DNA of 64,000 nt from NCBI GenBank assembly GCA_004369045.1, contig ML213539.1:88091-152090 (forward strand). The letters are read 5' to 3'. The first letter of the stretch is position 1, and the number at the start of each line of letters is the position of its first letter. Under the pieces are notes generated by a model. It was given only the letters and a program-made list of their open reading frames with translations. It did not search any database and was not told where the DNA came from. The translations under genes and the position numbers were made by a program. Of this stretch, positions 54,882-64,000 are shown piece by piece. Source of the stretch: Heliocybe sulcata (taxonomy: Eukaryota > Basidiomycota > Agaricomycetes > Gloeophyllales > Gloeophyllaceae).

Positions 54882-57241
54882 ATGTCAACTCCTCGTCCGA
54901 GCGGCGAGGAGGCGAACGACTCGCTAGACGGTGCTCAGTCAGGTGAAGTCGTGCCAATATTGTAGGCGCTTAGTCTTACAAGGGCTCCCGTTAGATGGAT
55001 TGTCAGACCATCCATCTACCGTACGTCCGGACAATGAGCGACGACGCCTATTCGGACGAAAATCCATTGCGTTGACTTCCCTTTCCAGCGGGACATTCCA
55101 ATCGCATAGTGACCACGGTCCTCGAAGTCTGGTGCCGACGAGCCTCAGCTTGCATGGCAGCGCAATCATCCGGAGGCTGGCCAGTCGAGGGCTGTTTTCT
55201 CTCCTGGATCATAGCAAAAGCACCATCTCCAACAACCCGGGACTTGGCCGCACCCTGGACAATTTCGTCGGTGCAGCCGGAAGACGCCTGGAACAAGTAA
55301 TCAACAATTCAGCTGAGCGTATGGGCAGAGGTCCAACCGCTTTTACCGCGCGATTTATGAGCGACGTGGGTGAATCGCTGCATTGCTCGTGTAGGAAGAG
55401 GTCTCGTCCGCGCGAATCCTCTGCCGAGGACGTTCTGGCTGGGATATTCGGCGAGACGGAGACGTTCTTCTGCGCAAGCTGTGAAGATGCATATTTCCGT
55501 TCGCTGTACCATGCTTGCCAGGTGGGGACGTGTGAGAGATTGATTGCGTTCCTTCGGTTCGTATTTCTGCTGTATGGTGAAGCGAGATCTTGACGCGCTT
55601 TGTGACTCAGGCATAACAACCCGGACATCAACTGCCTGTCCATCACGTATATCACTGCCCTCATCTGCATCCTGCCCGCAAGACTTTCTATTTTCCTGAA
55701 TCTTGGTCTCAAAGTAGCGTTGAAGGGTGCTCTTCAAAGGTCCCTTGACGATACCAGCAAGGTACAAGCCTTAGGATATCTCGCCCAGGCGGATATCTTG
55801 ATAGAGGCCATCGACGGGCTCGTCGACAAGGCTGATTACCTGAACGATCTCCTCCGCACGCAAATAACTGGTCCAATACCCTACATACGCTTTCGTAATC
55901 TATGCAACCCTCTCATCGATGATCTACGTTCGAGCTCGTAAGTACGCACGCCAACTTCTTCCACACATCCATCTCGCTCATTTTCACAATACGTCAGCCC
56001 GGGCTACGCGCGTTCGTTCCTGACATTCTGTGTCATGGCCTCTATGCGGCATGTCTCTCGGAACGAGAGTCGCCTGCTAGAGCCTTTTACACAGGAATTG
56101 GTCCTATTCTCTTTGGACTGTGCATCTCGCGACCCCGTATTCAATACCGTTGCTCGAGGGCATTCATGGTTCATCCGCAAGTTGTACAGTAACTATGACT
56201 GGGTAAGCCATTCCGACGAAGTGTGGGATATTTTGTGGATTCCTCTGTTGAAGTACGTAGTCCCCACGGAACGAAATCCGCTCTAGTGCTCACATTTAGA
56301 GGATAAACAGGCAGCTGGCGTATCCCACTTCGGGTACTATGACGCCGGTATTGGTGGCGCGCTTTTTGAACTGGGCCAACACCATGCTAGGCCTTCTTTG
56401 CCCCATCGACCTGTCCGCGGAGGTACAGGATGAGCTACGGCGCCTGTGGCAAGTCATAACACGCGGAGAATTTGTGTTAGCTGGAGAGAACCTCGCCTCC
56501 CGAACTATTGCCATCCTGCCCCGAGTCTTCGCACCTCTCCCCCAGCAAGAGCGGTACGTGCTGTGCGAAGAAACTCCGAAATCGTTGAACCACGACCTTA
56601 ATTATGGGCACCACGACATCGGCCACTATCCCGACGTCGACGCCTTGGACAACATCATCAACAGTGATTACTACATCCATGTCCGCACTGCACATGGCAC
56701 CAAGGTCCTTGACAAACCCTTTCTTTATCTTATGACATGTCCTGTGCCTCGAGGAGCCAGAGACATGGTCGTCCGGGTGGAATGCAGACGTACACACGCG
56801 TTCGCTGTCCAATCGCAGCTACTGCCTACACAGATATGCTACGCTAGTATAATCCGTGACAGCGGCGAGAGTCACGGATGTTGGCCTATCCTCCCCTATG
56901 TGCTGCCTTTGTGGCAGACTCTGGCAGTTACCGTCGAGGAGGAACATGATCTCATGAAGAGCTTGCAGCCTGGGGACAGGATTGCAATATGGATTATGCC
57001 TCAGTACGTTCAACTGCTTTTCACTGAACCAGACCTGGTTTTGACACGGTGCACTCCAGCACGTATGTACGAACGGCGGACGTACACCTTTTCACGGCCA
57101 ACTCTTCATGAGTTGGCCATAGATTCCCTTGATATTTATGGTCACTATAGTTGTCTCGTTATCCCAAGATGCTTGACGATCTCAAACCGTTGTCTCATCC
57201 CTTCAGAGCCCCTGAAGCACACCTCAAGCCGTTTGTGCTAG
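54882..57241 (+). CDS. Uncharacterised basidiomycete protein of 715 residues
   Basis: Exons are 54882-54942, 54983-55556, 55611-55937, 55998-56252 and 56311-57241; the first intron is only 40 bases, the others 54-60. Phases agree throughout and no stop interrupts the model. There is no signal peptide. A cysteine pair pattern (LHCSCRK, then FCASCEDAYF) lies near residues 165-200, and a hydrophobic stretch follows (SITYITALICILPARLSIFL). The C-terminal 150 residues contain RDSGESHGCWPILPY and KSLQPGDRIAIWIM, a phrase I associate with a C-terminal region common in uncharacterised mushroom proteins. I do not recognise a catalytic domain and assign no function. Confidence 0.8.
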
Positions 57242-57362
57242 CCTAGCACAGCAAATATGTGATAAACGTGGCTGACATCTCTACATTAGCAGCCATAGTA
57301 ATTATTGTCCCGAGATGTGATGCACTGTAATTTTCAAGGCAACATCCTATCGACTTAACACC

Positions 57363-59977
57363 TCAATATGCCGCGCCACGACCGGCAGCCTTTCTTGGAT
57401 CGCTAGCAGCAGTCAGCGTCCCGTTGGCCGCGCGTCCTATGACTATAACAACAGTCAGTACCGCCTGGGTCAACGATTGCAGTTGGGCGACACTTACTAT
57501 GACCAGTGCTGCCGCTCTCATCCTCATACGTGACGTTGTCTGCAGGAGACACGATACATGTCAACGAAGTGCTTCCTTCCGGGCACGATGGCACCAGTAC
57601 TTACACCCAAGCCCAGCCAAGTAATCCACAGTCCGGTTGTCAAAGCCAGCCATACCCAGCTGCGGCGCCGCAATCTCGAAATACGTGACATTCGTCAACT
57701 GGTCATGCCACCGCGCTTGATGAACCGCATCCGAAGGAGTCATTCCGACGTCTAAATACCAGTGCAGGTTCTGCAGCGTCGCTGTGATGATGCGTGAGCC
57801 ACCTGCGGAGCCCGTGGCGATGGAGATCTGGCCGGTGGAGAGGTCCTCGGCGATGGACGACGCGATGGAAGATTGGGGCCGCTTGCCCGGGGCGATGTAG
57901 TTGGCAGGAGAGGCGGCGAAGCCAAAAGCATTCGATTGACCCGGGCCTGTACGATAAAGAGATGAGATGTGTCTCCGGAAGAGAGAGAGCTGTCCGGCAC
58001 GACTTACTAGAGAAGTCGTCCATTTCGTCTAGAAAATCCCTCATTAGCACCGTGGTCAGGCATGGGCGCGAGGCAATGGAAAACTAACCATTTAGAATGA
58101 CACCGTCTGTAGTCATGACCTGGCTTCCCCAGTACAAGTTCACAGCTACAGTACAGTGAGCGCAGTGCATGCTACGAAATGCCATAATACGTACTGGTCG
58201 TCAATGAAACGGCCATGCCCGTGTGGTCGACCGCCGCCACATGGGATGTTCCAGAGTCGTTCAATACGAGGTAGTTGTCGACATTGTACTGCAAGACACA
58301 GTTTCGTGAGACGATTCCTGACTTCGGACAAGGATTTCATACGAACATAGAGAGCATTGAACGTCTGGCTGTCGCTAATCTTCGCGCGAACGGCTTCAGC
58401 GGACGCTTCCGTAAGGAACTCCCTGCCACGGAACTTCAGATCCCTTCCGATCCTCACAATCTCCGGCACTTACTGTTCCAGAGTGGAAACGTTCGCGGTG
58501 AAGGCGGGGTCACCGAAGTTCGTCCTATCATAGTGAACACCATCAGCAGACCATCACAGCAGCACTAATGGAAGCAACGTACCTCTGCCCATATGCGAAC
58601 TTGGTCGCTTCAATCAACCTATGAGTAGTCAAGTTGATTGCAGGATCCGAGGGCAGTGCGCTCCCATTGTAGCCTTCAAAGGTCTTCAGCGCGGACAGTA
58701 CAACTGAACCGGAGGACGGTGCAACGGTCGAGAAGATCCTGTGATTGCGGTAAGCTGCAAAGCAGCGAGTATCAGCTGGAGAGTACTGGGCACGGGAAGG
58801 ATAAGGGGAGACTCACTGATGTTCGAGGGCTTGCGGATGATAGCGGTGTAGTTCGCTAGGTCGGCCGTTGTGATGATACCGCCCCGGGCATAGGCAGCTT
58901 CGGCGGTGTTGATGGCCACCTCACCGGTGTAGAAGTAGTCCGGTCCGTAGATAGAGATCCTAAACGAGATACGCATTGAGAAGATATCATCGGGGGACGA
59001 GCTGTGTCACCGTACTTCTCAAGGGTATCAGCGTATCTCTGCATTCAGTCATAAGTCGGTTTTGCCGAGGTTGTAGGTTAAGAAAGATTTCACCTTGCGG
59101 TAGACAGTATCACCGAGCCCAAGGAGAGTACCATTTGGTGCGTACACCTCTGCCCATAGCGGGTCTTTCGTCAAGAACGGGTACGAACCTATAATAAAGC
59201 ATGTCTACGTCGATCTCCATACGAAGTATCATCACTTTACTCACTGCTAGACAGAGCATTCGCCAAATCGACATTGACCGGGAACCCATAGCGTGCAATA
59301 TGGATCGCAGGCTCGAACAGAGTCTTCCAGGGTAACTTGCCATGCCTCTTATGGAGTGTCTCCCATCCACGCAGCTCTCCCGGCACGCCCACTGCCAATC
59401 CGCCTATGGTCGATGCCGTGGGACTGGTAGCTGTGAGGTACATGGTCTCGTTGCCTGCTGCTGGCATGGTTTCTCGGAAGTCGATCTATTGGAATTCGAG
59501 CAATTAGCTATCCCCTACGGTAGGCAGTAAGCAGACTGCGTGCCATCTCATAGTCGTGTCCATTGGCCGTGTTGAAACGGACTCTGAAAGACAGCACAAT
59601 ATATGAGATGGAATGCAACGATGTTATAGGTTACTGTAGAGCTCGTACAGCATAAATCCGCCTCCACCAATGCCAGAATGGTACGCGGAAATCGTGCCCA
59701 CGCATAAAGAGCCAGCAATAGCCTGCGCACGAACCGATACGAGTCAACACAGGCCCCATTCCGCGAACAAGGCACATACTGCATCTGCGGCATTTCCGCC
59801 CAGTTTCAATATATCCACCCCAACCTCAGAGCACAATCCCACCTCCGTCGCGACCGCACCATGCTGTCCCGAGGTGGGCACTAAGCTAGCCGGGGTAGAC
59901 GCCCTCTGAGCAAGAGGTGATGCCGCTGCGTGCGCGAGCAGAGTGGCTAGGGCGAGAGCGCCTGTGACCGGGACCAT
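57363..59977 (-). CDS. Gamma-glutamyltransferase
   Basis: Secreted or vacuolar gamma-glutamyltranspeptidase, which breaks down glutathione and transfers gamma-glutamyl groups; made as a precursor that cleaves itself at a Thr. The ATG is at 59977 with a signal peptide (MVPVTGALALATLLAHAAAS). Blocks in order are GAVATEV, LKLGGNAADA, AYHSGIGGGGFML, VRFNTANGHDYEM, IDFRETMPAAGNE, GVPGELRGWE, FPVNVDLANAL, GPDYFYTGEVA, NDSGTSHVAAVD (processing Thr in GTSH), VNLYWGSQVMTTDGVILN, GPGQSNAFGF, GSAGGSRIITATLQ and ANGTLTAASDPRK. About 16 exons are needed. One intron, after HDYEM, appears to need a GC donor (ATG|GCACGC). The stop TGA is at 57363. Confidence 0.92.
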
Positions 59978-60462
59978 GTCGAGTCGGAGGAGGGGTCAAG
60001 AAGCTGGAAGCTCGGTCGGCATCATTTCCTGCAGTCTGCACTTTATATCTATAGCAGGCGCTGGGATATTAGGCGGCAAGGCACAAATAGCATCGCGCCG
60101 TGCATGGCGTTGCGTTATGGCATCACTGCCGGCGGATACGATATGATGGACGTCGCCGGTCGGTGAGACGCACATGGCGCACCTCACCTGAAACGTCTCC
60201 GGCATTCGCGTCATTTAAGGGAGATATGGTGATACTACAGCGGGCATATGTTTAAAGTAGACGAGTACATCGGACGAGACATCTAGCAAGATGTGTGGCT
60301 CGGCAGTAATGTCGGTAAATCTGTACACAGGGTTTCTTGCGAATCAAGGAGGTATGATACAGGACGAAACAGGCGGTGGGAATAGGCCCACTCTAACGGC
60401 AGATCAGTGATGCTATCCCAATAATAATACACATTAGAATATACGTCCTGAATATACCATCA
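59978..60462. other. Spacer: gamma-glutamyltransferase promoter side
   Basis: Upstream region of the minus-strand gamma-glutamyltransferase gene and 3' flank of the next minus-strand gene. No exon is seen. Confidence 0.5.
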
Positions 60463-61624
60463 TCAAGCCAGCTGCCACTGACTATCCTTCCCCTCTCCAC
60501 CAAGAAACTTGACCTTTCCGTCCTTCTCCAGCTTTCGCAGATGCAGGATGACCCCATGCGAAGCAGGGAGCCACAGGCTCTCCGGGTACGCAGCATAGAT
60601 CTTGGACACAATCGCCCAAGGCGTCCAAGTTCCCTGCGAAGATTGGAGAACCTGTAGAACCTGAGTCTCCCGCTCAAGGCGATGTTGAATGTATGTCGAG
60701 ATTGTCTTTGGACCTTCCGTGACAACCGGACCGTGTCCGGGATAGAGGATGGTATACTCGGTCTGACCAGGCTCTTTGTCACGATGCGCTAGTATGCTTT
60801 GGAGACTGGAGATGTAGGTCGATAGGTCTTCAAAGACGGCCGTACCCTGACCCAGTACCGTATCGGCAGTAAAGAGTGCGTTATCGGCGGGGAAGTGTAA
60901 GCAAATTGAGTCGAGAGTGTGACCCGGAGTGTGAAGGACATGCAACTGCAAAGCCGGCGTGGTGTCAATATCTATTGCTTGACCTTCGCTGAGCTCGTGC
61001 AGTGAAGCACCGGAGCTACTGGGAGTGAACGAGCCAGGTGCTAGCGAGTCCAGAACCGACTGAACCTGCCCATCTTGCGCGTCTGGGGGAAGTGGAAACT
61101 TATGAATCCGGGGCGGCCTGAAGGACACTCCGCCATGCGGATTCCGAGTCTCCCAGAGGCGACGTAAGAGAGCCAGGACGGACGGCAGACCGCCTATATG
61201 GTCGTGATGCCGATGAGTTAGGATGATGTCGGAGACATCAGGTTCCTCGGGATTGGAGGGAGGCGAGACGTCCTTCAGCGCGCTCTCGATCACAGGGATG
61301 TATTCGTCCCGCCCTTCACCTGTGTCGATAAGGGTGTATGGATTCCGCGTTCCGACAATGTACGTATTTGTCCCTAGATCAAACAGTTTATTATCCGAGG
61401 TTTTCTTCAATGACAGATGCGATACCTTGTAAAGTGAACTTCCCTGGATTCTGAAGCGAGATATACGCGTTCACGAGCATCTCATCCAACCAACTAATGT
61501 ACTTACCTGACCCAGAACGCGGACCACCCGGTCACTAAGCTGAGGTCACTATGAGACATTTGCTCTAGACTTGCATGGCAATGCATACCCTACTGATATG
61601 CGGTAAGGACTCTAGTGCCTCCAT
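60463..61624 (-). CDS. Metallo-beta-lactamase-fold protein, LACTB2-like
   Basis: Protein of 334 residues from exons 61624-61589, 61539-61507, 61450-61426 and 61373-60463; the first three exons are tiny and all boundaries agree in phase. The start reads MEALESLPHISR, then LSDRVVRVLGQ, NPGKFTLQ and GTNTYIVGT, the conserved lead-in of LACTB2-like proteins. Metal motifs are THRHHDHIGG (HxHxDH), TPGHTLDS, FTADTVLGQG and LYPGHGP. The C-terminus has the winged-helix-like extension typical of the family. Human LACTB2 is a mitochondrial endoribonuclease; related fungal proteins include polyketide-product hydrolases. No polyketide cluster is seen here, so a housekeeping hydrolase or nuclease is more likely. 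Confidence 0.9.
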
Positions 61625-61951
61625 TACAAGATCAGCAGCAAGAGAACTTCAGGGGGCTCAATTCACCCAGTTCGGGTGAAATGCACGTGAATGAGAGATA
61701 TCCCGCATAACTCCGACGGCGCAGTCTTACGCCTCTCGTAGTAGAAGTCCAATACTAGAGGCTTGCTAGCGCAATATGCTGATTCTGAGAACGAGGTGAA
61801 CATTCACGATACTGGTTTTGCATGGACAGTCCGGAAGGCCAAGAGCATAAGCCTACAGGTTGATCATGAACGGTTGGAGCAACGGGACAAGCTGTAGGGC
61901 TGCATTCAGCTGGCTGTAAACGAAAGAAAGAGTATGCTAGTGACAGAACAT
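61625..61951. other. Spacer, no gene seen
   Basis: Promoter side of the LACTB2-like gene and 3' flank of the next minus-strand gene. Confidence 0.5.
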
Positions 61952-63617
61952 TTACTCAGAAGAGGCAGAGACAGATGCAGCACGGGCCTTCCGCTGCATT
62001 ATCATGTTCCATTCTAAAGCAGGATCATTCGCCTTGCACTTTGCTTGGAATGCTGCTCGGCGGTTGTCTTCAGACCTTGAGTCAGTCAGGAGCCTCTCCA
62101 GCTCAGGCCCATGGACGGTGAGAAGCATTGAGAGGAAAATGCAAAAGTTGAAAGCCCCAACGGGGTTGGAAATGTCGAAGATGTGGGCGTTGGCCTCGCA
62201 GACTAAGGTCGCGTCCTAATATAACATGTCAGAATACAGGTGTGCAACAATAACCGCTAACAACGCACCACTTTGGGACTGAGCTTCTGCCTCTGCTTGG
62301 GAGGTTGCGTGTACGTGCAAGACACGGCGCCAAGGGATCCGTCTGTCACCAGACCGAAGGTGGGGAAATCCCGGATCCCTAGACTTGCCAGGAATTTCGA
62401 CCCTGCCACTGAGTACATTCTTCCCTGGTTCACCCCACCTGCAGATTCTAAGCTGCTGTCACCCGGCTTCTTGTACTCCACGAGGAGAAGCGGCGCATAC
62501 AGGCTCCGATTTTCATACCCGTTGACCTGCTTGTCTTCAGATCCAACGGTGCCGGACGATTTCTGCGGCACCGTGAAATTGACTTCATTCCGGGTGCTTC
62601 CGAAAATGCATTGCAGCTTCTTCTTGTCCCACTCGGCATTCACAGCAATGGAGGCCTCGACCTGGGGAGCGGCAAGATGTTCTTGATCCTTGTTCGAATG
62701 GTGGGTGTCACTTTCGGCCGGGTCCCCTTGAACGAGCAGACGATATTCATTCCGGAGCTCGGAACAGCCATGAGGATAGAAGTCGGGGCATCTGAGAGTG
62801 CACACCAGGTCGCATTTGCCTTGGGACGGCTCCAAGTCACTACGCAGGCTGGCTTCCTCCCGAAAGGCCTCGCTGTCAGTAGACCACGAGACCCACTCCA
62901 TTCCTGTCTCACGAAGACGAGCGATATATCCATCAAGGTGATCTCTTTGGGCGTCATCCTCGTAATAGATGTCCCCCGTAGCCTCATGTGCGAATAGAGC
63001 GTCTGCGGCTCGGTACACGTCTTGACTGAATGTCTTGGCAAACTCCGTTGCGTATTTGTGCTCAGCATTGGAGTTCTTCGGCAGATTCAGGAGCCGCTCG
63101 GGTCTCGTACACATAAGCACCGTGGGTATCTGAAGCAATATTGAAGGGACTTACAAGGGAAAAATTTCCTCTGACTTCATAAACGCCTCAAGAAGGCTAT
63201 CCCAGTCCTGTCGACCATCGATTTCGTATGCCGGAGGGGCATTCCGAGCATGTCGCCTCCTTAGACGGGCATTGCGACAAGCGTGGAGTATGAGCGATAA
63301 CTTTGAAGACATAATCTTGTACAGAGTATCTTCGGGTTGAATGTCACGGTGTGGGGTATCCGTGTTGGCTTTCCATGCTTGGAAGCCAGTAAGGAGTTCC
63401 TCCTTCAGGTCCTCAACAAGTGGGTCGACGGAAGGCATATCAGCCTGGATCCATGATTGGTCAATTTGCCACAAAGCATTTTAACATAAACACTCACAAG
63501 TGTATTCCAAGTTGCAGGCCACCGGAGAGCAGCATAGTCTTCGTACTGGGCGATGGGTGCGCCTTGACTGCCGACTTCACGTAAAAATCCGGAAAGAATC
63601 GTCATGTGGTCCGCCAT
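61952..63617 (-). CDS. Uncharacterised mushroom protein with possible PD-(D/E)XK-like core
   Basis: At least 502 residues from exons 63617-63498, 63444-63155, 63103-62269 and 62215-61952. The 51-base intron before LPERLLNLPKN is needed to pass a stop and restores a continuous frame. Features are DWDSLLEAFMKSEEIF, KCDLVCTLRCPDFYPHG, then LLVEYKKPGDSS and NQGRMYSVAGSKFLASLG, and a C-terminal helix-rich part ending RKARAASVSASSE. The order Asp ... Glu-x-Lys in beta-like strands resembles PD-(D/E)XK nuclease-fold proteins of fungi, but I can only suggest this. The 5' end is unresolved: the frame stays open upstream (GEYGDKHLCHW directly before the Met) and probably joins an exon beyond 63665. Confidence 0.65.
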
Positions 63618-64000
63618 CCAATGGCAGAGATGTTTGTCGCCATATTCACCCGTGTCTTGACCTATGCCTTCAGCAAAACTACAGAGAAGTATGGCATTAG
63701 TAATTCGGCGACCTTAGTATGCGGCCCGCGACCAACACTGAACAAGGCTGAGTCCTTGCTGGGGCCTGGGATATTGGAGGCAAGCCACTCCTCATGCTGC
63801 TGTTCAGGGTGGTGGTGGGAGGACGACTCGGGTTAGGCTTGAGTTGATCCATGCGAGGTAAAGCCCTGCAAAAGACATCAGAATCTGCGAAGGGAAAAGC
63901 GAGTGGCTGTAAGGGCTACCTTAACAACCGGTGAGCTGGCAAGGCTGCACGTTGTTGAAGGGAGTTCCAAAGCAAATATATACACTCATGAGCACTAGAT
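63618..64000. other. Probable 5' exons and promoter of the preceding gene
   Basis: On the minus strand the frame continues upstream of 63617 to an acceptor near 63668 (GGCATAG). A further candidate exon reads HEEWLASNIPG at about 63760-63800. An ATG at about 63852 (MDQLKPNPS) lies in a different frame, and I could not connect them. Confidence 0.35.

Noticed and set aside
60463-61624. LACTB2-like protein as part of a polyketide biosynthetic cluster
   Set aside because: No polyketide synthase, oxidase or transporter typical of such a cluster is nearby; neighbours are housekeeping-type genes.
1-64000. CRISPR arrays, rRNA genes or bacterial operons
   Set aside because: The window has dense short spliceosomal introns and eukaryotic gene families, and no regular direct-repeat/spacer pattern was seen.

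Overview
The window reads as nuclear DNA of a filamentous basidiomycete (Agaricomycetes). Nearly every gene is split by GT-AG introns of about 40-95 bases. The gene content is also typical: cerato-platanins, a GH81 glucanase, a MATA-type HMG-box factor, an F-box protein, a twin 2OG-Fe(II) oxygenase family and DUF7330-like proteins. I could not assign a genus. All exon boundaries below were placed by eye from splice sites, reading phase and similarity to known families or between paralogues in the window.

Layout. 1-0.8 kb: tail of a SAM methyltransferase. 0.8-3.9 kb: repeats, namely a pair of inverted tRNA-like repeats and a non-autonomous DNA element with perfect 45-bp terminal inverted repeats. 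3.9-7.2 kb: cerato-platanin 1 and a GH81 endo-1,3-beta-glucanase. 7.2-10.5 kb: no secure gene. 10.5-11.9 kb: HMG-box factor. 11.9-14.3 kb: partly AT-rich, repeat-bearing spacer. 14.3-20.3 kb: an MCP1-like mitochondrial protein (frameshifted here) convergent with a large type IIC P-type ATPase. 20.9-24.1 kb: exons of a multi-span membrane protein and a small single-span membrane protein. 26.6-30.3 kb: a 2OG oxygenase homologue that has lost catalytic residues, convergent with a type-B carboxylesterase. 31.0-33.9 kb: cerato-platanins 2 and 3, divergent. 34.2-41.5 kb: four DUF7330-like paralogues, two on each strand, around an F-box gene. 42.3-42.7 kb: an array of short perfect hairpins. 43.0-44.5 kb: the second 2OG gene, with intact catalytic residues but an in-frame stop at an exon end. 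44.8-63.6 kb is compact housekeeping-type sequence: COX17, an ABCG transporter, a Ser/Thr kinase, a HAD dehalogenase, a large unknown protein, gamma-glutamyltransferase, an LACTB2-like metallo-beta-lactamase-fold protein and an unknown protein with a possible PD-(D/E)XK-like signature.

The middle (about 26-45 kb) is the accessory part. Three unrelated families are each present in two to four diverged copies, interleaved and on both strands, and one family shows two different kinds of decay. The right third looks like conserved core. Several genes share short divergent promoters (COX17/ABCG, HAD/unknown protein). No tRNA, rRNA or CRISPR array could be supported. No clearly new multi-gene system is demonstrated. 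The DUF7330-like cluster, the hairpin array and the decaying 2OG pair are the best candidates for follow-up.
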